This document shows, in pieces, positions 7,895-16,218 of a stretch of DNA of 34,788 bases; position 1 is the stretch's first letter, and the number at the start of each line of letters is the position of its first letter. Source of the stretch: Azovibrio restrictus (GTDB taxonomy: Bacteria; Bacteroidota; Bacteroidia; Chitinophagales; Chitinophagaceae); the NCBI GenBank assembly GCA_029255605.1, contig JANLJF010000085.1:1-34788 (forward strand). Reading direction: 5' to 3'. A program made the translations under genes and the position numbers. The notes under the pieces were generated by a model, which searched no databases, had not been told where the DNA came from, and saw nothing but the letters and a program-made list of their open reading frames with translations.

Positions 7895-8758
7895 TTAAAG
7901 TTTAACTATGAATTCCCTTTCACCTATTCTGAAAGCTATATCTGTGTTTTTAAAGTTGTCCTTTAGCTTTTTCACTTTTTCCAGCTTTTCATTCACTGCA
8001 TTCGCTATAATGGCGGCACCTTCCTTTTTATCCTCACGTATAGGCAGCCATCCGGGCAGTTCTTCTTTTGGGCCTTTTCCGGTGTTAGCGCTGGCTATCA
8101 TTTCTTCTTTGGCAGGCTTTTCTATTACCGGCACGGTGTAGGCAGGTTCCTGTACGGCTATCTGTGGTTCTGGTTCCTTTTCTTGTACGGGTTGTAATGA
8201 TTGCGGTTTAGGCAGTGTTTTGTTTTCAGCAGGTTTCGGGTTTTGTTTAGCTATATACTCATTTTGTGCAGGTGCCGGGGTTGCCGGTTTTTCTATAACA
8301 GGTGTTTTCTTTTTTTCTTTTACAGGTTGCTTGTTGGCAGCTACGTTTTCGATAGTAACAGGGTTCACAGGATTTGAATGGAGCTCTTCTGCGCTATCCG
8401 GTGTAGTGGGGGCCGGCGTAGCCGTTTGGTTATGGGCTACAGGCAAGGGGCCTTCCTCGTTTCTTTTCTGTTTTGTTATAGTTATGGCTACCATCAGTAT
8501 CACGGCTGCTGCTGCACCATATACCCATAAGTTACGCAGGCTCATGGTACGGCCGCCGCCCTTCTTCATCAGGGCCTCTTTATTTTCATACACCAGCTCA
8601 GCATCAGGTACCAGGCGGGTAGCCATATAGGCTGCCAGTTCCTGTTTCAGCTCGGGGTGTTGTGCTACAAAGGCTTGCAATGCTTGCAGCTCGGTTTCAC
8701 CCAGCTCGCCATCTGCCGCCATCATCATGTACTCCTCATAATTTTCCCAGGTCACCAT
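7895..8758 (-). CDS. Anti-sigma factor-like single-pass membrane protein
   Basis: This 287-residue protein has a cytoplasmic N-terminal region (about 1-70) rich in acidic residues with WENYEEYMMMAADGELGETEL and QHPELKQELAAY, reminiscent of anti-sigma helical domains. One membrane helix follows at about 77-95. A long Pro/Lys/Glu-rich periplasmic region of about 130 residues leads to a short C-terminal region ending in REFIVKL. The classical zinc-binding HxxxCxxC is absent. It lies 5 bases after the ECF sigma gene, the standard place for its anti-sigma partner. The Pro-rich periplasmic segment could span or sense the envelope. Identity as an anti-sigma factor rests on topology and position. Confidence 0.75.
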   Translation of the reverse strand: MVTWENYEEYMMMAADGELGETELQALQAFVAQHPELKQELAAYMATRLVPDAELVYENKEALMKKGGGRTMSLRNLWVYGAAAAVILMVAITITKQKRNEEGPLPVAHNQTATPAPTTPDSAEELHSNPVNPVTIENVAANKQPVKEKKKTPVIEKPATPAPAQNEYIAKQNPKPAENKTLPKPQSLQPVQEKEPEPQIAVQEPAYTVPVIEKPAKEEMIASANTGKGPKEELPGWLPIREDKKEGAAIIANAVNEKLEKVKKLKDNFKNTDIAFRIGEREFIVKL

Positions 8759-8763
8759 AATAT

Positions 8764-9246
8764 TTATATTATATTTTCAACACTTATTAAATAATCCTTC
8801 AGCACCTTCCGGGCACGGTGTAGGTACACTTTTACCTGCGTTTCATTCAGTCCGGTTATCTGCGCTATTTCTTCATAGCGGTACCCTTCATAATCCTTCA
8901 GCAGTACCAGCGCCCTTGCCTGTTCGTCGAGTTTGGTCAGTGCACGTTCCAATACCCGTTTCAGGTCACTTTGCCCCGGTGTCACACTCCTGCTATCCTC
9001 AGGCTGCTCTGTATAGCTCACGCGGCTCTGCTTGCGAAAATTGTCTATAGACTGCCGGTAAGCTACCTGGAAGAGAAACGGCTTGGCCTTGTCCGCTGCT
9101 ACTTCCTGCCTTTTCTGCCACAACACCTCAAAGCTGTTCTGAACCACATCCCGCGCGTCTTCTTCGTTGCCTGTGCATTTGCAGGCAAACCGGAAGAGGG
9201 CATCCGCCCATTCCTTTACGCATGTGTTATACTCATTCAGCTCCAT
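8764..9246 (-). CDS. RNA polymerase ECF sigma factor
   Basis: This 160-residue sigma-70 family ECF protein has a region 2 at about residues 10-75 (FRFACKCTGNEEDARDVVQNSFEVLWQKR, then AYRQSIDNFRKQ). Its region 4 helix-turn-helix is at about 105-150 (LLKDYEGYRYEEIAQITGLNETQVKVYLHRARKVLKDYL). The start is taken at ATG 9246 (MELNEYNTCV), the family's usual N-terminus. An upstream in-frame TTG at 9303 is preceded by GGAAGGA at a sensible distance and would add 19 hydrophobic/Cys-rich residues; it is less likely but not excluded. It heads an operon with an anti-sigma-like gene and a predicted outer-membrane protein, suggesting envelope-stress or surface regulation. Confidence 0.93.
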   Translation of the reverse strand: MELNEYNTCVKEWADALFRFACKCTGNEEDARDVVQNSFEVLWQKRQEVAADKAKPFLFQVAYRQSIDNFRKQSRVSYTEQPEDSRSVTPGQSDLKRVLERALTKLDEQARALVLLKDYEGYRYEEIAQITGLNETQVKVYLHRARKVLKDYLISVENII

Positions 9247-9329
9247 TCCTTTGTAAATCGTGGCACAGGAAAAAAAGTTACAGAATAAGGCAAATTTTTT
9301 CAAAATTCCTTCCTGCAGTGCAAAGATTG

Positions 9330-9337
9330 TACCTTTG
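9330..9337 (+). promoter_or_regulatory. Probable -7 promoter box for the pseudouridine synthase gene
   Basis: TACCTTTG matches the Bacteroidota -7 consensus TAnnTTTG exactly and lies 20 bases before the ATG at 9358, so the leader would be about 14 bases. No clear -33 element is visible at the expected spacing. Confidence 0.5.
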
Positions 9338-9357
9338 CCGTTTATTAAGATACAAGC

Positions 9358-11058
9358 ATGAGAAATAATTCATCTTCCGGCAGCGGCAAATCGAATGGTA
9401 AAGGAGGGTTTAAAAAAGACTTTAAGGGTGGGGCCGGTAAAAGCGGTGGATTTAAAAGAAAGGATGATGGCGACAAGCCAAAACGTTCTTTTTCGCGCGA
9501 TGACGAGGGCTCTGGCAGGCCCAGGCGTTCCTTTTCTCGCGACGATAAACCTTTCGATAAGCCCAAGCGCTCGTTTGGCAAAGATGACAGGTTCAAAAAA
9601 GATGGTGACGAAAGGCCAAAGCGCTCTTTCTCTCGTGATGATAAACCTTTCGATAAACCCAAGCGCTCGTTTGGCAAAGATGACAGGTTCAAAAAAGATG
9701 GTGACGAAAGGCCAAAGCGCTCTTTCTCCCGCGACGATAAACCTTTCGATAAGCCCAAACGCTCTTTTGGCAAGGACGACAGGTTCAAGAAAGATGGCGA
9801 TAGCGAAAGGCCCAAGCGTTCTTTCTCTCGCGATGATAAGTCTTTCGATAAGCCCAAGCGCTCATTTGGTAAAGATGACAGGTTTAAAAGGGATGGAGAT
9901 AGCGAAAGGCCCAAACGTTCTTTCAATAAAGAAGACAAGTTCTCGAAAGACGAAAAACCATTTAAAAAAGACTTTAAAGGCGGCGACAAATCCAAGCGTT
10001 TTGGCAAGGACGACAAGCCTAAGAAGGACTTTGATAAAAAAGATAAACCTGAAAGCAGTAAACGCTTCTCAGAGCGCAATGTTTTCAAAGAAGATAAGGT
10101 GGAACGCCCTGTAGAGGATTACGAAAAGAACTTTGTGACCCCTAAGGAGTTTGAAAAATCGCTGGAAGATAAAAAGGTAGTGATAAAAGGCAGGCGCGAT
10201 GATAATTTCGATAAGCCGTTTCCATTAGGTTCTAAAAAGGTAAGTGGCCCTTTCCGCAAAAAAGAAGAGGAGGAAAAAGCCGGCAATACAATAAAGCCGC
10301 TGACGAAAAGAAAGCGTAAGGATGATGAAGAGGGTGATGACGCACCTAAAGAAATGACGCTGAATAAATACATAGCCCACAGCGGCGAATGTAGCAGGCG
10401 CGAAGCGGCTGAACTGGTAAAACAAGGTAAAGTGAAGGTGAATGGTGAGCTGGTGATGGAACCCGGCTACCGTGTGCAGGAGTTTGACCAGGTGACAATT
10501 GCGGGTAAAAAACTAACCCCAACTAAAGGAAGGGTATATATATTATTAAATAAGCCCAAAGGCTTCATTACCACTACCGATGACCCTGAAGGCAGGGAAA
10601 CGGTGATGGACCTGGTAGCCAATGCGGGCATTGACAGGTTGTTCCCGGTAGGGCGACTGGATAGGAATACAACAGGCCTGCTGCTGCTCACCAACGATGG
10701 CGACCTGGCACAAAAACTATCGCACCCCAGTTACGAAACAAAGAAAGTATACCAGGCATCACTGGATAAGCCACTTACCAAAGCCGACTTTGAGAAGATA
10801 GCCAATGGCCTGACGCTGGATGATGGCGAGGTGTTTGTAGATGCCATATCTTACCTGGATGAGAAGAACGAGATAGGCTTGGAGATACACAGCGGTCGCA
10901 ACCGTATCGTTCGCCGCATATTCGAATCGTTGGGTTATGAGGTAGAAAAACTGGACCGCGTTATGTACGCGGGGCTTACCAAGAAAAATCTGCCTCGTGG
11001 CAACTGGCGTTTCCTTACCGAGCGCGAAGTTGTTTTACTGAAACATTTTAAGAGCTAA
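9358..11058 (+). CDS. RluB/RsuA-family pseudouridine synthase with repeat-rich N-terminal extension
   Basis: This 566-residue protein has two parts. Residues 1 to about 330 are low-complexity, rich in Lys, Arg, Asp, Ser and Phe, and contain four near-identical 32-33-residue repeats (about 57-186); this region is predicted disordered and RNA-binding-like. From about 333 an S4 RNA-binding domain (LNKYIAHSGECSRREAAELVKQGKVKVNG) leads into the catalytic domain with GRLDRNTTGLLLLTNDGDL, where Asp435 is the catalytic nucleophile, and with KKVYQA and GRNRIVRRIFESLGY. It should convert a uridine of rRNA to pseudouridine. RluB-type activity on 23S rRNA is most likely, with RsuA or RluE/F as alternatives. 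The catalytic part has normal length. Similar basic extensions occur in Bacteroidota homologues. Confidence 0.92.
   Translation: MRNNSSSGSGKSNGKGGFKKDFKGGAGKSGGFKRKDDGDKPKRSFSRDDEGSGRPRRSFSRDDKPFDKPKRSFGKDDRFKKDGDERPKRSFSRDDKPFDKPKRSFGKDDRFKKDGDERPKRSFSRDDKPFDKPKRSFGKDDRFKKDGDSERPKRSFSRDDKSFDKPKRSFGKDDRFKRDGDSERPKRSFNKEDKFSKDEKPFKKDFKGGDKSKRFGKDDKPKKDFDKKDKPESSKRFSERNVFKEDKVERPVEDYEKNFVTPKEFEKSLEDKKVVIKGRRDDNFDKPFPLGSKKVSGPFRKKEEEEKAGNTIKPLTKRKRKDDEEGDDAPKEMTLNKYIAHSGECSRREAAELVKQGKVKVNGELVMEPGYRVQEFDQVTIAGKKLTPTKGRVYILLNKPKGFITTTDDPEGRETVMDLVANAGIDRLFPVGRLDRNTTGLLLLTNDGDLAQKLSHPSYETKKVYQASLDKPLTKADFEKIANGLTLDDGEVFVDAISYLDEKNEIGLEIHSGRNRIVRRIFESLGYEVEKLDRVMYAGLTKKNLPRGNWRFLTEREVVLLKHFKS
9526..9915 (+). 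repeat. Four in-frame tandem repeats (96, 96, 99 and 99 bases)
   Basis: Four head-to-tail copies encode RSFSRDDKPFDKPKRSFG followed by KDDRFKKDGDERPK. Copies one and two give identical proteins. Copies three and four each carry an extra Ser codon (GDSERPK), and copy four has Pro to Ser and Lys to Arg changes. At DNA level copies one and two are nearly identical, with long identical runs (for example AAGCGCTCGTTTGGCAAAGA), so slippage or unequal recombination could change the copy number without breaking frame. Partial copies flank the array on both sides. Confidence 0.95.
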
Positions 11059-11061
11059 GAC

Positions 11062-12222
11062 ATGCTGATAACAGCTGCCCGCATACATGATGGCATCAAT
11101 TGGCTGCCTGCGGGCAGCGTTATCGAAACCACCGATGACGGTGCCATATTTGCCGTTCACGAACCCGGCGTGATTCATGATGCGGTGTATTATGAAGGCA
11201 TACTGGCCCCTGGTTTTGTGAATGTGCATTGCCACCTGGAGCTTTCGCATATGAAAGGCGTGATACCGGAACATACCGGGCTGGTACCTTTTTTGCAGCA
11301 GGTAATGAAGAGCCGTTTCGGTTTTACAGATGAGCAAAAGAAAGCAGCACGCCATGAAACTTTCAATGCCATGCTGGCAAATGGTATAGTAGCCGTTGGT
11401 GATATTACCAATGTAAACGATACTGCCGACCTGCGCGCGCTCAACAAAATGCACTTTCACAGCTTTGTAGAGGCCATAGGCTTCAACGAGATGCCGGTAA
11501 AGCAGTTTGAAATTGCTAAGCAGCTATACGATGCCTTTGCCGCACAGCAGGCAGATGGCAAAACACTGCACCAGTCGATAGTACCACATGCACCATACTC
11601 GGTGTCTTATGCATTGTTCAAGCTGATAGATGAGCACAACCTGCAATCGGTCATATCCATCCACAACCAGGAAAGCCCCGCGGAAGATGAATACTATATA
11701 TCGAAGCAGGGTGGCATGCAGACACTGCTGCACAGCCTGGGTATAGATGATACTTTCTTTCACCCTTCGGGCAAGCCTTCTATTCAAACCTATATGCGCT
11801 GGTTGTCACCCACACACCAGTTCATATTCGTACACAACACCTATACCACCAGCCAGGACATCATAGCTGCGCAGCGCCTGCTGCCCGATGTGTATTGGTG
11901 CCTGTGCCCGAATGCCAACCTGTATATAGAAAACCGCCTGCCGGATATAGATACATTGGTGCGCGATGCGAATAATATCTGTATAGGTACAGATAGCCTG
12001 TCATCCAATCACCAGTTGAGTATACTGGCTGAACTGGCTACGCTCAAGCGCCACCATCCCAATCTCGATTGGTCTACCTTGCTTCGCTGGGGCACTTACA
12101 ATGGTGCCCGTGCCTTGCAAATGCAGGATGCAATTGGCAAGCTGGAAGAAGGTAAAAAGCCCGGTATCGTTCAGATAAAAGGAATAGATACAGAGAACCC
12201 GGTAGCTACCCGCATTATATAA
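11062..12222 (+). CDS. Amidohydrolase-superfamily deaminase (MTA/SAH/aminofutalosine deaminase-like)
   Basis: This 386-residue metal-dependent hydrolase has the HxH metal site at residues 56-58 in GFVNVHCHLELSHMKG, His176 in HAPYS, a metal-binding His201 in SIHNQES, His258 in FVHNTY and the catalytic Asp311 in IGTDSLSSN. CLCPNANLYI is also typical. The pattern belongs to the subgroup that includes methylthioadenosine/S-adenosylhomocysteine deaminases and aminofutalosine deaminases. The true substrate is undecided, and a role in futalosine-pathway menaquinone synthesis is only one option. It starts three bases after the pseudouridine synthase stop (ATG at 11062), so it is probably co-transcribed. 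Its 3' end overlaps the convergent membrane protein gene by eight bases. Confidence 0.82.
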   Translation: MLITAARIHDGINWLPAGSVIETTDDGAIFAVHEPGVIHDAVYYEGILAPGFVNVHCHLELSHMKGVIPEHTGLVPFLQQVMKSRFGFTDEQKKAARHETFNAMLANGIVAVGDITNVNDTADLRALNKMHFHSFVEAIGFNEMPVKQFEIAKQLYDAFAAQQADGKTLHQSIVPHAPYSVSYALFKLIDEHNLQSVISIHNQESPAEDEYYISKQGGMQTLLHSLGIDDTFFHPSGKPSIQTYMRWLSPTHQFIFVHNTYTTSQDIIAAQRLLPDVYWCLCPNANLYIENRLPDIDTLVRDANNICIGTDSLSSNHQLSILAELATLKRHHPNLDWSTLLRWGTYNGARALQMQDAIGKLEEGKKPGIVQIKGIDTENPVATRII

Positions 12223-13324
12223 AGCGCAGCATTTGCAGCGGTAAGGGGTAGGTCCACCATATGCTGCTCTTGCCGCCCGTATAGTAGGCCGGGTACACAA
12301 AGCAAAGTATCAGCGCGAACCACAATAACTGGTTCAGCTTTTCTTTACTTACATACCGCTGCAATACAGTAATAGCCGCAAACACCACCGGGAACAGGTA
12401 CACAACACTGCGGGTAATATCTACAACCATCAGCCCGGCTAATAGTATAATGCAGCAAATACCTGCATACTTCAGCATTTCAAAGTATCGCTTGTTGCGG
12501 TATAGCATAATGCCTGCATACAGCACAGGTATCCACAAGCCTTCCAGTGCGCTCCATATGCCCATGGGTACGTTGTTTATCTGGTTCAGCAATACGCTCA
12601 ATCCCACACCTTCCAGGCTGGTGGTCAGTCCGTATGTGCGCACAAGCAAGTAGCGCACGGCTGCATAAGCTACCCATGCCACATACACGCTGATGGTATG
12701 TGCACTGAAAGATTTTTGAATGATATTGCCCTGCGGCTGCCGAAGCATATAATAAAGCCATACAAGGGTGGAGCCAACCAAAGCACGCTCATCGCACCAG
12801 GCTGCAAGAAATACGAACAGGGCTATGAGCAATGGCTTACGAAAGTTCAGCGCGCATAACAATAAGAAGATGGCAATGCCGTCAAACATGGTTCCGCGCA
12901 GCTCTATAAAAGAACACTTGCCAAAGTAGATGAAAGCACTGCACAATCCTAAGATAAATGCCTGCCTTTTATCTTGCAGCATATCAAAAGCCAGCCGCAC
13001 CACCATGTAGAAATTCAAAACACCGATGATGCCTAAGAATACCAATGTACCCGCAATACCAAAGTGCGTAAAATGTAAAATAAGCGGCACCAGCAGCCTG
13101 AAGGTTATTTTCGCTTCGTGGGTACCTGCCCCGTAAGTGCTGTTGGCAAATGGTGCAGCAGCTTTGGCAAATAGTGCATCCCAGTCTTTGCTCACAATAT
13201 CATTATAGCTGGGAAAGGCAAAGAACAGCGCAAGTGCTGTCAATACAATAGCCGATGTAAACAGCCAGTACTTACCACCTGTTATACTATCTATAGCTTT
13301 ATATACGCGTGTGCTGATGGGCAT
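12215..13324 (-). CDS. Multi-pass membrane protein of unknown function
   Basis: This protein of about 369 residues has roughly nine to ten hydrophobic helices (for example YWLFTSAIVLTALALFFAFP, LVFLGIIGVLNFYMVVRLAF and ILLAGLMVVDI). A conserved-looking luminal loop after the first helix (KDWDALFAKAAAPFANSTYG) contains acidic residues, as in GT-C type membrane transferases. I do not recognise a family with confidence, so the GT-C comparison is only a suggestion. ATG at 13324 is preferred over TTG at 13336. The gene is monocistronic between a terminator (13350-13383) and the convergent amidohydrolase gene. Confidence 0.7.
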   Translation of the reverse strand: MPISTRVYKAIDSITGGKYWLFTSAIVLTALALFFAFPSYNDIVSKDWDALFAKAAAPFANSTYGAGTHEAKITFRLLVPLILHFTHFGIAGTLVFLGIIGVLNFYMVVRLAFDMLQDKRQAFILGLCSAFIYFGKCSFIELRGTMFDGIAIFLLLCALNFRKPLLIALFVFLAAWCDERALVGSTLVWLYYMLRQPQGNIIQKSFSAHTISVYVAWVAYAAVRYLLVRTYGLTTSLEGVGLSVLLNQINNVPMGIWSALEGLWIPVLYAGIMLYRNKRYFEMLKYAGICCIILLAGLMVVDITRSVVYLFPVVFAAITVLQRYVSKEKLNQLLWFALILCFVYPAYYTGGKSSIWWTYPLPLQMLRFI

Positions 13325-13349
13325 ATGAGGCTTCAATATACAAAAAACA

Positions 13350-13383
13350 AAACCGGCTTATACAGGTGCGTATAAGCCGGTTT
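13350..13383 (-). terminator. Intrinsic terminator after the lipoprotein gene
   Basis: A 13-bp perfect stem (13350-13362 with 13371-13383, core ACCGGCTTATA) has an eight-base loop. The minus-strand side continues into a T-rich tract (the plus strand reads CAAAAAACAAAA before the stem), matching an intrinsic terminator for the leftward gene that ends at 13413. It lies immediately upstream of the next leftward gene. Confidence 0.85.
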
Positions 13384-13412
13384 GCTCTAAATCCTTTTTG
13401 GAAATTGAGTGA

Positions 13413-14258
13413 TTATTTCATGGGCTCATCAGCCGCCAGGTTAAATTCCCTGGTCACTTCTGTGTTTTCGCCGCTTACTTTATTGCCATCTTTATCTACC
13501 AGTGTCAGCTTGATGTTTGGTTTGCCCATAGGCATTTTTTTCAGGAACATTGGTTTCCATTCTGTAAAGGTAAATGTAGTATCTACACCTTCTCCTTTTA
13601 CTTCGGCCAGCACTTTGTTGCCATCATTGCCCAGTGTGGTGTTCCATACATAGAAGTCCAGCAGCAGGTTCTCCGTATTCTTAGCACCTACATAGTCGCC
13701 TTTCGGGCGGCTGTAGAATACCATGGGCGTTTTAGGCTCATCCAGCTTTTGCAGCTTCCCGGTTTCATCTATTTTGAAGTGGTAAATAGCGGATGCGCCC
13801 GGTGTTTTTACAGACTCGTGGTAAGAGCGCGACAGGAATACCAGCAGGTAATGCTCTGTGTTTTTAGCTAGGGTTACTTCATGCTTTGGCTCATACAGGG
13901 CTGTATAAGGTTTGTTATCAAGTATAAAGTGGATGTGCTGTCCCTGGTCTGAGTTATTGCACATTTTGTTAGCAGCATCTGCCGTCTGGCTTTTCAGCTC
14001 ATAGTTTTTCACGCCAAATGTAAAGTTCACTTTTACGGAGTCGGCGCCTTGCGGCGATGCCATTACCTTATCTATGCTCAGTTTGGCATCCGGGTAATCG
14101 GGCGATGCGGGTACGGCTGTTAATTCTATACTTGGATGAGGTGCCGTCGCAGCTACTGTATCGGCTGTTGAAGTTTCAGATTCATTGTTTCCACCACAGG
14201 AAGCGAAGAATAAAGAAGTGCCTGCAGCAACAGCCATTAATCGTAATACTTTAGCCAT
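13413..14258 (-). CDS. Predicted lipoprotein of unknown function
   Basis: This 281-residue protein begins MAKVLRLMAVAAGTSLFFASCGG, a signal peptide ending in a lipobox (FFAS-C), then a Ser/Thr-rich linker NNESETSTADTVAAT. The body alternates beta-type segments, including SVKVNFTFGVKNYEL, QHIHFILDNKPYTALYEP and EHYLLVFLSRSYHESVK. The HIHFILDN...HYLLVFLSRSYHES stretch suggests a beta-sandwich, but I recognise no named family. ATG at 14258 is chosen; a TTG at 14279 would lie inside the predicted -7 box. It is divergent from the Bat-type operon with 121 bases between the starts. Confidence 0.75.
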   Translation of the reverse strand: MAKVLRLMAVAAGTSLFFASCGGNNESETSTADTVAATAPHPSIELTAVPASPDYPDAKLSIDKVMASPQGADSVKVNFTFGVKNYELKSQTADAANKMCNNSDQGQHIHFILDNKPYTALYEPKHEVTLAKNTEHYLLVFLSRSYHESVKTPGASAIYHFKIDETGKLQKLDEPKTPMVFYSRPKGDYVGAKNTENLLLDFYVWNTTLGNDGNKVLAEVKGEGVDTTFTFTEWKPMFLKKMPMGKPNIKLTLVDKDGNKVSGENTEVTREFNLAADEPMK

Positions 14259-14276
14259 GGGTATAAAATTTTGACT

Positions 14277-14284
14277 CAAAGCTA
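14277..14284 (-). promoter_or_regulatory. Probable -7 promoter box for the lipoprotein gene
   Basis: On the minus strand this reads TAGCTTTG, matching TAnnTTTG, 18 bases before the ATG at 14258. It implies a short leader and argues against the TTG at 14279 being the start codon. Confidence 0.45.
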
Positions 14285-14379
14285 AGGGCTAATTTGTAGA
14301 AAATTTTAAGTTATGGATATTTATGAACGGTTACTGTTGTTACCTTGAAAATTTGGTGTTTGTTCATTAGTAAGGAACC

Positions 14380-15249
14380 ATGCTAACCACGGCAGAAATA
14401 TTAAAACGCGTAAGGCATATTGAGATAAAAACCAAGGGGTTGAGCAATCATATCTTCGCCGGTGAGTATCATTCTGCTTTTAAGGGCAGGGGTATGTCCT
14501 TTAGCGAAGTGCGCGAATACACGCCGGGCGATGATGTAAAAACCATCGACTGGAATGTAACAGCCCGCTTTTCGCACCCTTTTGTTAAGGTGTTTGAAGA
14601 AGAACGCGAGCTGATACTGATGCTGCTTGTGGACGTTAGTGGCAGTTCCCTGTTCGGTACCCACCAGCGCCTGAAGCGCGAGCTGATAACCGAGTTGAGC
14701 GCAGTATTGTCATTTTCTGCCGCTACCAATAATGATAAGGTGGGCGTTATCTTCTTTAGCGATAAGGTGGAAAAATTCATCCCGCCGAAGAAAGGACGCA
14801 GCCATATTCTGCGCATCATCCGCGAGCTGATAGCGCTGGAGCCTGCACAAACAGGCACTACCAATATCAAAGCAGGGCTGGAATACCTCAACAGGGTGAT
14901 GAAAAAACGCAGCATTACCTTTTTGTTGAGCGACTTTATTAGCGAACCTTATGAACAGGCCCTGCAACTGGCCGCCCGCCGTCACGACCTGGTAGGCATA
15001 CAGGTGCACGATAAGCACGACCGCGACCTGCCTGCTGCCGGCCTGGTACAGGCTATGGATGCTGAAAGCGGCAACCTGCAATGGATAGATACCGATGATA
15101 AGGCTACACGCATGCAATATGCCAAAGCCTTTGATGACCATAAACGTTACTGTGTTCAATCGTTCCGTAAAAGCGGTGCATCGCTCATAGATGTGCGCAC
15201 CGATGGCGATTATGTAAAAGAACTGCAAACCTTCTTTAAAGCTAGATAA
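14380..15249 (+). CDS. DUF58 domain protein (Bat/MoxR-associated)
   Basis: This 289-residue protein is of the DUF58 family. It has the hallmark VREYTPGDDVKTIDWNVTAR at about residues 44-63 and a VWA-like segment LLVDVSGSS at about 82-90 that keeps a DxSxS metal-site pattern. Such proteins usually work with MoxR AAA+ ATPases and VWA proteins in envelope maturation or stress tolerance. An AAGGA sequence lies just before the ATG. It heads a three-gene operon with a BatD-like and a VWA protein. No MoxR gene lies next to it in the window. Confidence 0.9.
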   Translation: MLTTAEILKRVRHIEIKTKGLSNHIFAGEYHSAFKGRGMSFSEVREYTPGDDVKTIDWNVTARFSHPFVKVFEEERELILMLLVDVSGSSLFGTHQRLKRELITELSAVLSFSAATNNDKVGVIFFSDKVEKFIPPKKGRSHILRIIRELIALEPAQTGTTNIKAGLEYLNRVMKKRSITFLLSDFISEPYEQALQLAARRHDLVGIQVHDKHDRDLPAAGLVQAMDAESGNLQWIDTDDKATRMQYAKAFDDHKRYCVQSFRKSGASLIDVRTDGDYVKELQTFFKAR

Positions 15250-15255
15250 ACAGGC

Positions 15256-16218
15256 ATGCCAACCCGATCCAGACATTCATATTTGCTATGTTTTGCCTTA
15301 TTGCTGGCATGTTTTCATGCACAGGCGCAGGATGTAAAAGTGGGTGCCCGTATAGATGCTGCGCAGATAATGGTGGGCGACCAGGCCCGGCTGTTTATTG
15401 AAGCGCAGCACAATCCTGCTACCAGCCAGCTTACATGGGCTACTATCCCCGATACATTCAATAGCCTGGAAGTAGTAGAAAAGGGAAAGATAGATACCAT
15501 AAAGAACGGCGATATGGTAACCTACAAACAACGCTTGCTGATAACCGGTTTCGATTCCGGTATGTTTGTGATACCACAGTTTATATTTCCGGTAAAGCCA
15601 TCGTCCGGTGCAGCTTATACTATCCATACCGATTCGGTAAAATTATTGGTGCAAACCGTGCCGGTAGATACCACGAAAGGTTACAAGGATATTAAGGGCA
15701 TCAAAACAGTAAAAGCCAGCTGGCTCGATTATATATGGTACATCGTAGGGGCTGTAATAGCTATTGTATTGATAGCCGCTATTATCATATACTTCCTCAG
15801 GAATAAAAAGAACGCACCACCGGTCATTGTACCATCAGCACCGCCGGAACCACTACATGTAAAAGCATTGCGCCAGCTCGATGAGCTGGAAAAAAGAAAG
15901 CTTTGGGAGCATAACCAGCCTAAAGAATATCATACAGAACTGGTAGATATCCTTCGCTCTTATATCGAGGCCCGCTTCCATGTAGATGTTATGGAGTCTA
16001 CATCTGACGAGATATTATACAAAGCTGCCGTGCATAAAGAAATGTCGGTGCACAGGCTGCTGCTGTCAAACATCCTGCAGATAGCCGACCTTGCAAAATT
16101 TGCCAAGGCACAGCCTACCCCGCAGGAACATATAGCGGTTATAGAATATGCACGCCAGTTTGTAACGGCGACTAAAGAAAAACCGGTGGCACCACCACAA
16201 ACCCCGCCGCAGTCATGA
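15256..16218 (+). CDS. BatD-like membrane-anchored protein
   Basis: This 320-residue protein has a signal peptide (about 1-25, ending HAQAQ). A beta-rich periplasmic domain of about 130 residues (VGARIDAAQIMVGDQARLFIEAQ, then VTYKQRLLITGFDSGMFVIPQFIFPV) follows. One membrane helix lies at about 160-181, and a cytoplasmic helical region about 190-310 follows (HVKALRQLDELEKRKLWEHNQPKEYHTELVDILRSYIEARF). The periplasmic part resembles a single BatD-type repeat, and the C-terminal part resembles the DUF4381-like tail found between DUF58 and VWA genes. It is shorter than full BatD. It starts six bases after the DUF58 stop and overlaps the VWA gene by ATGA. Confidence 0.75.
   Translation: MPTRSRHSYLLCFALLLACFHAQAQDVKVGARIDAAQIMVGDQARLFIEAQHNPATSQLTWATIPDTFNSLEVVEKGKIDTIKNGDMVTYKQRLLITGFDSGMFVIPQFIFPVKPSSGAAYTIHTDSVKLLVQTVPVDTTKGYKDIKGIKTVKASWLDYIWYIVGAVIAIVLIAAIIIYFLRNKKNAPPVIVPSAPPEPLHVKALRQLDELEKRKLWEHNQPKEYHTELVDILRSYIEARFHVDVMESTSDEILYKAAVHKEMSVHRLLLSNILQIADLAKFAKAQPTPQEHIAVIEYARQFVTATKEKPVAPPQTPPQS

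Noticed and set aside
9526-9915. Regular repeats considered as a CRISPR array
   Set aside because: The units are contiguous coding repeats of 96-99 bases without unique spacers, and they stay in frame with the S4/pseudouridine synthase gene.
9345-10088. Long antisense ORF (247 codons) opposite the repeat-rich pseudouridine synthase tail
   Set aside because: It mirrors the low-complexity repeats of the sense gene, giving Ser/Leu/Arg-rich repeats with no domain. It stays open because the repeat codons lack reverse-complement stops.
9395-10114. Second same-strand ORF (239 codons) in another frame of the repeat region
   Set aside because: It is a by-product of repeats whose length is a multiple of three, has no recognisable domain, and is wholly inside the supported gene.
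14710-15276. 188-codon antisense ORF over the DUF58 gene and the start of the BatD-like gene
   Set aside because: It spans two well-supported sense genes, has no domain and is explained as a shadow.
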